Of a DNA stretch of 8,121 bases, positions 1 to 5,306 are shown one piece after another. Origin of the DNA: Candidatus Mancarchaeum sp. (lineage in GTDB: Archaea; Micrarchaeota; Micrarchaeia; Micrarchaeales; Micrarchaeaceae). The DNA lies in assembly GCA_027364995.1 (NCBI GenBank), contig DAHXOG010000026.1, positions 1 through 8,121 of the forward strand. Reading direction: 5' to 3'. The stretch's first letter is position 1, and each line of letters begins with the position of its first letter. A program made the translations under genes and the position numbers. The notes beneath the pieces are model-generated. The model saw nothing but the letters and a program-made list of their open reading frames with translations. It ran no database searches and was not told where the DNA came from.

Positions 1-369
1 GGCATGTGCAGCCAGGGCGGCCGGCAGCTTGATCTCCAGCCACCCCTCGGTCGGATGCCAGCGGATGGTCTCGTTTCCCCACGCCTTGTCGGATTCACCA
101 TCGGCACAGATGAACCAGCGGGACGCCTCCCACTCGGCTTTCCACTGAATCTCCGTCTGACCTGCTGCTTCGAGGTTGTGGCGCCTGTGTGCCAGGCGCT
201 TCCCGCCCCGGCAGATGGAGAGTCGACCGCTCGCCAGCTCACCATCCACCTCGACCAGACGGGCTTGGAGCACCTGGAGCCGTCGTTGCTTCTGCCACCG
301 CTCGTCTGGGGTGGCATAGCCCGAGGTCCGCCCCCTCTTCTCTCCGGCATTCAGGCAAGCAATGGTAAT
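1..369 (-). CDS. tnpB: TnpB / IS605 OrfB-family protein, internal fragment
   Basis: The minus strand is open from a TAA at 370-372 down to base 1. It carries bacterial-looking protein such as ERWQKQRRLQVLQARL, LSICRGGKRLAHRRHNLE, DGESDKAWGNETIRWH and GWLEIKLPAALA. I recognise this string of motifs from IS200/IS605-associated TnpB proteins of GC-rich bacteria, where it lies in the N-terminal half before the RuvC nuclease domain. TnpB is an RNA-guided endonuclease that travels with IS605-type transposons. There is no methionine codon in the frame, the N-terminus is missing, and the RuvC half would lie left of base 1, so catalytic residues cannot be judged. The region is far richer in G+C than the rest of the window. 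It is either a remnant of a transferred element or a fragment of another genome joined during assembly. Family call is from remembered motifs, with no search done. Confidence 0.77.
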   Translation of the reverse strand, partial: MTIACLNAGEKRGRTSGYATPDERWQKQRRLQVLQARLVEVDGELASGRLSICRGGKRLAHRRHNLEAAGQTEIQWKAEWEASRWFICADGESDKAWGNETIRWHPTEGWLEIKLPAALAAHA

Positions 370-375
370 TTATCA
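350..375. other. Abrupt composition junction (GC-rich to AT-rich)
   Basis: Left of about 360 the DNA is GC-rich and encodes a bacterial-type TnpB on the minus strand. Right of it the DNA is AT-rich, with minus-strand stops TAA (370-372) and TGA (373-375) in the TnpB frame. TnpB-like sequence continues to within about 10-25 bases of the first stop, so the break can be placed only to within that interval. No terminal inverted repeat or target duplication is visible, although IS605 elements do not make target duplications. Confidence 0.8.
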
Positions 376-428
376 TCTAAATCCTATTGCAACGCTTTTC
401 CAAAATGCATTCCTGCAAAACAAATAAA

Positions 429-441
429 TATTATATATAAT
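429..441 (+). promoter_or_regulatory. TATA-box promoter for the helical-repeat gene
   Basis: The stretch ATTATATATAATA is a strong archaeal TATA element. Its centre lies about 28 bases before the ATG at 463, which would put transcription initiation at or next to the start codon. A purine-rich stretch just upstream (417-427) could serve as a BRE. No Shine-Dalgarno motif precedes 463, which fits a leaderless mRNA. The remainder of 361-462 shows no other gene. Confidence 0.6.
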
Positions 442-462
442 ACAAACGCACTGCTGGTATCT

Positions 463-1560
463 ATGGAGACAAATAAACCCGAGGAGAATAAGCAAAAAGC
501 CATTGAAGAAAACACAATGCCCAAAGCATACTCCCGGGCCACAGGCAGCAGTAATTTCATTGGGGCAAAAAGGGCATTCAGTTCATGGATGGAGGATAAT
601 GGCTATGTCATTCGCAGCGCAAAAGGCAATAAAAAGTATGACGATGCAAAATTGAAGTCAAAGGAAAATAGGGTAAAAGTGATAAGGAAGATTGTAGAAG
701 TTTTGGGCATAGATCCTTTAGATCTTAAAAACGAAGACCTATTTGACATAGGGGTGTTTTCACTGCTTATGCAATATTCATTGCATAATGGAGGCTCCAC
801 TCCTGCTAATTTCAATGCCATAAAAGAGGCTTACCCTGAAAAGGATATAAACGTCTGGGATATGAAAATTGCACCTAACATTATGCGTAAAAACGAGGCC
901 TTCGCAAAGGAAGCGATAAAATGGATACTGAAGCATAATCACGGCGTAATAAAGGAATCGGATCTGCAAAACGAAAAATTCGCATTCGTGCTTGGCATAT
1001 ACAAAAACGTATTCGATGCAGTGATATTTTCCGAAGCCACATCCATAAAGCCTTCCTGCATGAGAGAGCTGGCGGATAAATACCTCGACGAGAGCTTTAT
1101 CGGCAATCAGACAAAGCGCAAGGCTGCGCTAAAGTTCATTATAAAGATAAAGGGCATGCAATACGATGTTTCATATGCTGACCTTAAGCATTACGGCATT
1201 GAAAAGATAATAAATAACTACAATACAAGCAAGCCATACGGTATTACTGCAGAAGACTACGACGGCGAATTGCGCCTTGCAATAGCGTTAAACGACATGC
1301 TGCCCGAATTCAACATGTGGGAAATGAGTAATCCGCCAAAGCAGCTATTTATCAACGAGAAAGTGAGGGCTGAATCTACATTGTGGCTATCCAAAAAGTT
1401 AAACAAAAGCGTTTACAGGCTCAACAGGAAAGATTGGGAAAAACTCAATTTAACGTGGATACTTGACGAGTTTTACAATGGTTACGCGGATCTGGCCATA
1501 AAAGATGCGGTCGACTTAAAGTTTTTCGGCTTTATCAGGAAAGACACGCAACGTCCTTGA
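463..1560 (+). CDS. Hypothetical helical-repeat protein (365 aa, about four degenerate repeats)
   Basis: I do not recognise a named family. The reading frame is open back to base 4, but the upstream part runs through antisense TnpB DNA, so I start at ATG 463, directly behind a TATA box; ATG 517 is an alternative (347 aa). The first 65 residues are polar and include NFIGAKRAFSSWMED. The rest contains about four divergent repeats of 60-80 residues, near 67-140, 144-205, 216-292 and 299-350. Each begins with a basic helix (ENRVKVIRKIV, AKEAIKWILK, KRKAALKFII, RAESTLWLSKKL), followed by a D-L-rich turn, a G-I/L helix and, in two repeats, an endpoint like INVWDMKIAP / FNMWEMSNPP. I recall similar repeats (ENR.EA.KWLVEKLGKDP..., ending EAYPE...PWEM) in uncharacterised archaeal and bacterial proteins, some next to mobile DNA. 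There is no signal peptide, membrane helix or catalytic motif. A binding or scaffold role is plausible but unproven. Its 3' end overlaps the convergent pelota gene. Confidence 0.72.
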   Translation: METNKPEENKQKAIEENTMPKAYSRATGSSNFIGAKRAFSSWMEDNGYVIRSAKGNKKYDDAKLKSKENRVKVIRKIVEVLGIDPLDLKNEDLFDIGVFSLLMQYSLHNGGSTPANFNAIKEAYPEKDINVWDMKIAPNIMRKNEAFAKEAIKWILKHNHGVIKESDLQNEKFAFVLGIYKNVFDAVIFSEATSIKPSCMRELADKYLDESFIGNQTKRKAALKFIIKIKGMQYDVSYADLKHYGIEKIINNYNTSKPYGITAEDYDGELRLAIALNDMLPEFNMWEMSNPPKQLFINEKVRAESTLWLSKKLNKSVYRLNRKDWEKLNLTWILDEFYNGYADLAIKDAVDLKFFGFIRKDTQRP

Positions 1561-2557
1561 AAGATGACAATTGTGTGCCTACCTCATCCTGGGAATTGAA
1601 TATTATTATCTTTATGCGGCTTGATTCGGCATCGGCGAGCAGCTTCTGAACTCCGGGATCGCCCAATACGGAATCGTTGACTATTATTTCATTGAGCATA
1701 AATCCATCAAGCGCAGCCCTAACGTTATCAATCCCATATCTGGAAGTGCCAGAGGAAAGCCCTTTGAGGAATTCCTCCATCACGGCAAACTCATTGCGTA
1801 TGTGCTCGTTATGCAGCATACTTTCAACTTCGGGGCTGCGTATAATCTCATATATGCCTGAACGCTCGGGATTGCTGGCAGGCGCATATGTTAGATTCTT
1901 CTCAATCTTTTCCTGCTTGGATTCTATGTATGCTTTGACGTCGTCCTTAGTGAATCCCGGACCCGCCAATATTATCCTGTCAACATCCATTCCCTTTATC
2001 TCCTTGACTATGGCCTCGTAGTACTTCCTTTGCTGCTCCTGAAAATCCTTTTGGGTCATTCGCTTGCTCAGGTGGCTGTATATCTCATTCCTGAACTCGA
2101 CACCATATCCCAACAGGTATGCCGGCAGCGCTTTTTCATCATCCATCACTATTATGCCCAGCCTGGGCTTCTTCGTGTCGTTAACCGCATTCTTTATCAC
2201 ATCAATAAGGTAACTTGGCCATGACTGTTTTATCACATCCAGCATGTCCATTGGCGCTACGTTGAGCGTATGGTAGCTGTTAAGCCTTATGTACTGCTCT
2301 GGCTTGCCTTCAACTATCTTTCCCATTATCCTAAGCCTGGATGCGTTCTTGTCCAATTCTGTGCGCTCCACCTTTAGCGTTATAATAACCTCCTTTAGTT
2401 CTCCGACATCGCTATCGCTCGCCTTGAAGCGCCTGAGGCTCTTGGATCTTGCCAAATCGTTTGGGAATATTACCCTTTGCAAAGTCCATAGGTCCTCCAG
2501 CGTCTCTATCTTTACCCTTAACGTTCCTTCCATATTGTAGAACTTCACTATGCGCAT
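1535..2557 (-). CDS. pelA: Pelota / Dom34, mRNA surveillance and ribosome-rescue factor (340 aa)
   Basis: Pelota is the eRF1 paralogue that enters the A site of stalled ribosomes and, with aEF1A and then ABCE1, splits them. The full three-domain layout is visible. Domain A (about 1-125) has the Sm-like core with ETLEDLW, RLRIMGKIVEG (75-84) and SYHTLNV (94-100). Domain B (about 130-255) has LGIIVMDDEKA, RIILAGPGFTKDD (194-206) and GIYEII. Domain C (about 258-340) has EEFLKGL, RYGIDNVRAAL and NEIIVNDSVL. The GGQ hydrolysis motif of true release factors is absent, as expected for pelota. Length is slightly short of the usual 345-360, because the ending DVACLS stops about where the family normally continues with GGIAALLR plus a few residues. 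The start ATG (2555-2557) begins with the typical MRIVKF-like strand. The stop lies inside the coding end of the neighbouring gene. A cytoplasmic role is inferred from the family. Confidence 0.93.
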   Translation of the reverse strand: MRIVKFYNMEGTLRVKIETLEDLWTLQRVIFPNDLARSKSLRRFKASDSDVGELKEVIITLKVERTELDKNASRLRIMGKIVEGKPEQYIRLNSYHTLNVAPMDMLDVIKQSWPSYLIDVIKNAVNDTKKPRLGIIVMDDEKALPAYLLGYGVEFRNEIYSHLSKRMTQKDFQEQQRKYYEAIVKEIKGMDVDRIILAGPGFTKDDVKAYIESKQEKIEKNLTYAPASNPERSGIYEIIRSPEVESMLHNEHIRNEFAVMEEFLKGLSSGTSRYGIDNVRAALDGFMLNEIIVNDSVLGDPGVQKLLADAESSRIKIIIFNSQDEVGTQLSSFKDVACLS

Positions 2558-2573
2558 TGGGAAAACCTTACCG

Positions 2574-2606
2574 TATAAAGAAATTATTATATTTCATATT
2601 TAATAA
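2574..2606. promoter_or_regulatory. Divergent AT-rich promoter region between pelota and the surface protein
   Basis: The 65 bases between the two start codons (2558-2622) hold nearly uninterrupted A/T. On the plus strand CATATTTAATA (2595-2605) is centred about 23-26 bases before ATG 2623. On the minus strand TATAATAAT (2583-2591) sits about 26-34 bases before ATG 2557, and TTTATAC (2574-2580) lies closer. Both genes would be leaderless or nearly so. Which TATA serves which gene is inference from spacing. Confidence 0.5.
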
Positions 2607-2622
2607 CCATTATTGTGTGTAT

Positions 2623-3540
2623 ATGCCAAAAAAGCATGGGCAAGCAGAGCATAAGCCAATGTACCCTTTAGTGCTTCTCGTAGTTATTATCGCAGTCATT
2701 GCGCTTTTCGCTGCAGGATCATACATAATGCAAAATGCAATACGCGATCAGCCAACAAATGGAGGGCAGCCAATGAACGGATATAATGCATCGCTGCATG
2801 TTACACTAACTGCTCCAGCCTATTCTGTTGAGAGCTTTATGCTTACGCTTTCCGGAAACGGTGAAAACGAATCCCTGTATTTAAAGCTAGGTCCAGAGGC
2901 ATACCTGCAAAACTCAAACAGCATAAATGGCATAAGCACGGCTTCAGGCCCTATAACGATAAACTCGTCAACGCAACTTAACAATACTATCATAATTCCT
3001 GAAAACTCTACGTCTGTTTTCTTTGCAGGGCTATTGCCATATTCAAATTATACGCTGACCATCAACGGCTCTGAATCGCCATACTGCTTCCCTACGCTGG
3101 AATGCCCGATGTTTATACTAAGGCTGTTTAAGAAATATAAAATAGAGACAGGGTCCCAAAGCTCGCTTACGAATTTTACTGCATCGCTAGCGCCTTCAAT
3201 GCAATACCAAAACACTACACATGCAGAATCGTGTAATGTTTTGCCATTGCTCTACAACCAGAGCTCTTACGTCAAATGCTATGACAATACGAGGTTGCTG
3301 AACTTCGAGCTCATCAAGGTAAATCCCAACATGACGATAACAGGGTACGCCTATCCATACTACCCACTGCAAACAAATATCACCGTAAAGCCGCAGGAGG
3401 AGACGTTTACCGTGGGAGAGGCAGTAAGCTTCGAATGCAGCGGCTATATTGCATATCTCTCCTCATCGAATTATACTGGCCAATACGCAATTTTCAAATT
3501 AATAAAGACAAAGCCAATCCCATGCCCTGCAAGGGTTTGA
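2623..3540 (+). CDS. Membrane-anchored, sequon-rich extracellular protein of unknown function (305 aa)
   Basis: I do not recognise the family. The frame is open upstream into the antisense of pelota, but ATG 2623 is chosen because it stands about 25 bases after a TATA element and gives a clean topology. A short basic N-terminus (MPKKHGQAEHK) is followed by one hydrophobic helix (about 14-36), a signal anchor or uncleaved signal. The remaining 270 residues are hydrophilic, rich in N, S, T and Y, and beta-like. I count 13 N-x-S/T sequons (for example NAS, NES, NNT, NST, NYT, NGS, NFT, NTT, NQS, NMT, NIT) and six cysteines, all outside the membrane segment, enough for three disulfides. The composition suggests a glycosylated pseudoperiplasmic or surface protein. 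The C-terminus ends in PIPCPARV without a second membrane helix, so it is anchored only at its N-terminus. Confidence 0.75.
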   Translation: MPKKHGQAEHKPMYPLVLLVVIIAVIALFAAGSYIMQNAIRDQPTNGGQPMNGYNASLHVTLTAPAYSVESFMLTLSGNGENESLYLKLGPEAYLQNSNSINGISTASGPITINSSTQLNNTIIIPENSTSVFFAGLLPYSNYTLTINGSESPYCFPTLECPMFILRLFKKYKIETGSQSSLTNFTASLAPSMQYQNTTHAESCNVLPLLYNQSSYVKCYDNTRLLNFELIKVNPNMTITGYAYPYYPLQTNITVKPQEETFTVGEAVSFECSGYIAYLSSSNYTGQYAIFKLIKTKPIPCPARV

Positions 3541-3548
3541 ATGTGCGC

Positions 3549-3558
3549 TGTTTTTATT
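3549..3558 (+). terminator. T-rich tract after the surface-protein gene
   Basis: TGTTTTTATT begins 9 bases after the stop codon. Archaeal RNA polymerase commonly terminates at such oligo-T runs without a hairpin. It lies before the promoter of the next gene, consistent with separate transcription units. Confidence 0.4.
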
Positions 3559-3567
3559 GATATCCTA

Positions 3568-3583
3568 TTAAAATTATACATAA
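3568..3583 (+). promoter_or_regulatory. TATA-box promoter for the DedA-family gene
   Basis: TTAAAATTATACATAA is an archaeal TATA-like element centred about 24-27 bases before ATG 3599, implying a leaderless transcript. No Shine-Dalgarno motif is seen in the bases just before the start (AACTGAGATATC). Confidence 0.5.
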
Positions 3584-3598
3584 ACAAACTGAGATATC

Positions 3599-4210
3599 AT
3601 GATTGACTTTTTTACGCTGTCCATATTGGCTACAACATATAGCTCGATATCAGCACTAATATCTGAATACGGATACATTGCGATATTCGGGCTTATGCTG
3701 CTCGAAGGCTCATCGCTTCCGGTACCGAGCGAGGTAGTGCTGCCTTTGGCAGGCCTGCTGGTGGCAAACCATACGCTGAATTTTGGACTTGTATATATCG
3801 CAGCGCTGCTCGGCAGCATAGCGGGCTTGGCCGTTGACTATTACATAGGCTATTTCCTGGGCAAGGATGTAGTCTACAAAAACCTGAAGCTTTTCCACAT
3901 AAAGCAGGCTCAGCTTGACGCATTCGACAAATGGTTTGACAGGAATGGCGTATCGGCAGTATTCTTCACAAGGTTCATACCTGTACTAAGGACCATAATG
4001 AGCTTCCCTGCAGGATTTGCGCATATGGAGCAGAAGAGGTTTTTCGCATACTCTATTGCAGGCACTGCAATATACGATATAATACTGATAATATTCGGCA
4101 TCAAGGCATTGAGCACGCACAATGCAGTCATAACGCTAACCTCAATAGGCATATTCGCAATAGTCCTTTATTCGTTGTACAGGTATGCAATGAAAAGGAT
4201 GTCAAAGTGA
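3599..4210 (+). CDS. DedA / VTT-domain (SNARE-associated) integral membrane protein (203 aa)
   Basis: DedA-superfamily proteins sit in the cytoplasmic membrane. Characterised members act as lipid flippases or scramblases (for example for undecaprenyl phosphate or phosphatidylethanolamine) or affect proton-motive force. This one has the family hallmarks in order: a first hydrophobic region with EYGYIAIFGLMLLEGSSLPVPSE (acidic E36, then P41, P43 and E45), PLAGLL (49-54), the glycine-rich helix with G72, G76, D80, Y82, G84 and G88, then FFTRFIPVLRTIMSFPAGFAHM with F123, R125, P128, R131 and the P-A-G of the re-entrant loop, then G155 and two C-terminal membrane segments (about 157-171 and 176-194). 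About 200 residues is the usual length. The basic tail (YAMKRMSK) probably faces the cytoplasm. Its lipid substrate in this archaeon, where polyprenyl-phosphate carriers are one guess, cannot be read from sequence. It has its own promoter and no obvious operon partner. Confidence 0.92.
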   Translation: MIDFFTLSILATTYSSISALISEYGYIAIFGLMLLEGSSLPVPSEVVLPLAGLLVANHTLNFGLVYIAALLGSIAGLAVDYYIGYFLGKDVVYKNLKLFHIKQAQLDAFDKWFDRNGVSAVFFTRFIPVLRTIMSFPAGFAHMEQKRFFAYSIAGTAIYDIILIIFGIKALSTHNAVITLTSIGIFAIVLYSLYRYAMKRMSK

Positions 4211-4262
4211 TTCCGAACCGTAGCTTGCGTTTTAATGCATAGTTGCAGGCAAAAAACCCTAG

Positions 4263-4272
4263 TGCTTAAGCA
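4263..4272. repeat. Perfect 10-bp palindrome TGCTTAAGCA
   Basis: The ten bases are identical to their reverse complement. The site lies about 75-80 bases upstream of the TATA box of the nuclease operon and about 55 bases after the DedA stop. It could bind a dimeric regulator or be chance; nothing else in the window repeats it as far as I can see. Confidence 0.3.
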
Positions 4273-4300
4273 TAAGGCGCAAAAGATTATTCCAATGCGG

Positions 4301-4328
4301 TGGGCATAATGGGCAAGCTGATGCCCAT
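4301..4328. repeat. Inverted repeat with two alternative stems (TGGGCAT / ATGCCCA)
   Basis: TGGGCAT at 4301-4307 is complementary to ATGCCCA at 4321-4327 (13-base loop). A second copy, ATGGGC at 4309-4314, can pair instead with GCCCAT at 4323-4328 (8-base loop). The right arm can therefore use either left arm, but not both. It lies 15 bases before the TATA element at 4343, so it is upstream of the predicted transcript and may be an operator or the end of the DedA transcription unit; no T-run follows it. Confidence 0.35.
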
Positions 4329-4334
4329 CAATGC

Positions 4335-4350
4335 AAAACCTATTTATAAG
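4335..4350 (+). promoter_or_regulatory. BRE/TATA promoter for the nuclease-alaS operon
   Basis: AAAACC followed by TATTTATAAG matches the archaeal BRE plus TATA arrangement. The TATA (4343-4350) is centred about 29 bases before ATG 4376 and about 58 before GTG 4405. The transcript should therefore begin near 4373-4376, making the small upstream ORF leaderless and giving the nuclease about a 30-base leader. Apart from this and the two inverted repeats, 4211-4375 holds nothing I can identify. Confidence 0.55.
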
Positions 4351-4375
4351 CTTTAATACAAAAACCCATAAAGTG

Positions 4376-4408
4376 ATGAATGAGGTAATCGCTGAGCTTA
4401 GGCTGTGA
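4376..4408 (+). CDS. Ten-codon upstream ORF overlapping the nuclease start codon
   Basis: ATG 4376 opens a reading frame coding MNEVIAELRL and ending at TGA 4406-4408. This stop overlaps the GTG start of the next gene in the sequence GTGA, the usual geometry of translational coupling. The ATG sits where the TATA element predicts transcription to start. A ribosome loading on the leaderless ATG would terminate at the point where the nuclease starts. Alternatively, the peptide is the true N-terminus of the nuclease, put out of frame by a frameshift or sequencing error, since it resembles ordinary protein-coding sequence. Both are inference. Confidence 0.4.
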   Translation: MNEVIAELRL

Positions 4409-5298
4409 CGAAAGGTAGGCGGGCTGATTTATTGGATGCATTGCAAAGACTCAACAAGAAAAGCATACGTGCGACAGACATAGCCGCACAGTACTGGTGC
4501 GAGAAGCAGATGGAGCTTAACTACCTCGAAGGCCCGAAAATAAGAAAGGAGATGCAGAAAGGAAGCGAGATCCATGAGGAGCTTGAGCATGAGACCAATA
4601 TCCCCATAGTGCTCCAGACAAAGAGCTATGCGGATTTCATGTACAAAAGCCTATACACAACATACATGGCATTGGAAACACTGAAGGAGAACAAGAAATC
4701 TAGGGAGCTGCTGGTTTACGGCAATCTCTCAAAATACCGGATAGTCGGAAAAATCGACGAGCTTAAAACGTCAAACGAGAGCGTAATTATAATAGAGGAC
4801 AAAACAAGGATGAGCAATAACATGCCTTCGGAAGCGCAGAAAAAGTCGCACAAGGCGCAGGTAATACTGTACAAAAAGCTGCTTTCCGAAATAATATCGG
4901 GGGTTTATAACGAGGACATATTCTCAAAGGAATACGGAATAAGCAGATTGGCGGTAACAAAGGAATTCGAAAGGCAGCTCGATGCATTGGAAGTGCCGAA
5001 ATCCATGCAGGGGCTAAGCGAAATAACGGATAAGTTCTTTAAGTCGTACAGGAGCATAGGTAAGCTAAGCGATACATTAATGATAAGGTACATAAACCAG
5101 TACACCCATGACCTTATAAACAAGTATGAATTCAAGGTCGGAGACGAAGAGGTCAATGATACGATAAACTTTGCCCTTAAATACTGGAAAGGCGAGAGGG
5201 AGGCGCTGCCGGTTCCATTCGAAGAGAAGTGGAAATGCGACTACTGCGCGTTCTTCGGCAAGGAGTGCAAGGTATGGTTCCCGCAAAGGACCCTGTAA
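4405..5298 (+). CDS. Exo5/Cas4-like PD-(D/E)XK exonuclease with an iron-sulfur cluster (297 aa)
   Basis: This is a RecB-like nuclease of the Cas4 / exonuclease V (Dem1) group, whose members degrade single-stranded DNA using a two-metal site beside a 4Fe-4S cluster. Visible parts in order are YWCEKQ with C32 (first cluster cysteine, in the Exo5-like context TDIAAQYWCE), GSEIHEELE with H57 (motif I), GKIDEL with D118 (motif II), IIIEDKTR with E131 and K133 (motif III), AQVILYKKLL with Q152 and Y156 (QxxxY motif), and a C-terminal CDYC....C with C278, C281 and C288 closing the cluster. All expected metal and cluster residues are present, so it should be active. The frame has a stop (TAG 4399-4401) just before, so the start is GTG 4405 or an internal non-ATG codon. 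No cas1, cas2 or CRISPR repeat is nearby, favouring a DNA repair or replication role over spacer acquisition. alaS follows after 8 bases. Confidence 0.85.
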   Translation: MTKGRRADLLDALQRLNKKSIRATDIAAQYWCEKQMELNYLEGPKIRKEMQKGSEIHEELEHETNIPIVLQTKSYADFMYKSLYTTYMALETLKENKKSRELLVYGNLSKYRIVGKIDELKTSNESVIIIEDKTRMSNNMPSEAQKKSHKAQVILYKKLLSEIISGVYNEDIFSKEYGISRLAVTKEFERQLDALEVPKSMQGLSEITDKFFKSYRSIGKLSDTLMIRYINQYTHDLINKYEFKVGDEEVNDTINFALKYWKGEREALPVPFEEKWKCDYCAFFGKECKVWFPQRTL

Positions 5299-5306
5299 GT
5301 GGTAAT

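Noticed and set aside
1677..2540. Several plus-strand open frames within 1677-2540
   Set aside because: They are antisense to the well-supported pelota gene, and their translations show no recognisable protein pattern.
2581..2614. AATAA / TTATT inverted repeat between pelota and the surface protein
   Set aside because: The region is almost pure A/T, so short symmetric matches are expected by chance; it is better explained as divergent TATA elements.
2449..2622. 58-residue N-terminal extension of the surface protein
   Set aside because: It reads antisense through the start of pelota, and ATG 2623 sits at the right distance from a TATA element with the signal anchor directly after it.
4405..5298. 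Part of a CRISPR-Cas adaptation module
   Set aside because: No cas1, cas2, effector gene or repeat-spacer array is visible anywhere in the window, and the neighbour is alaS.
5229..5306. 26-residue N-terminal extension of AlaRS
   Set aside because: It overlaps the cysteine-rich end of the nuclease in another frame, does not resemble AlaRS, and ATG 5307 gives the normal family start.
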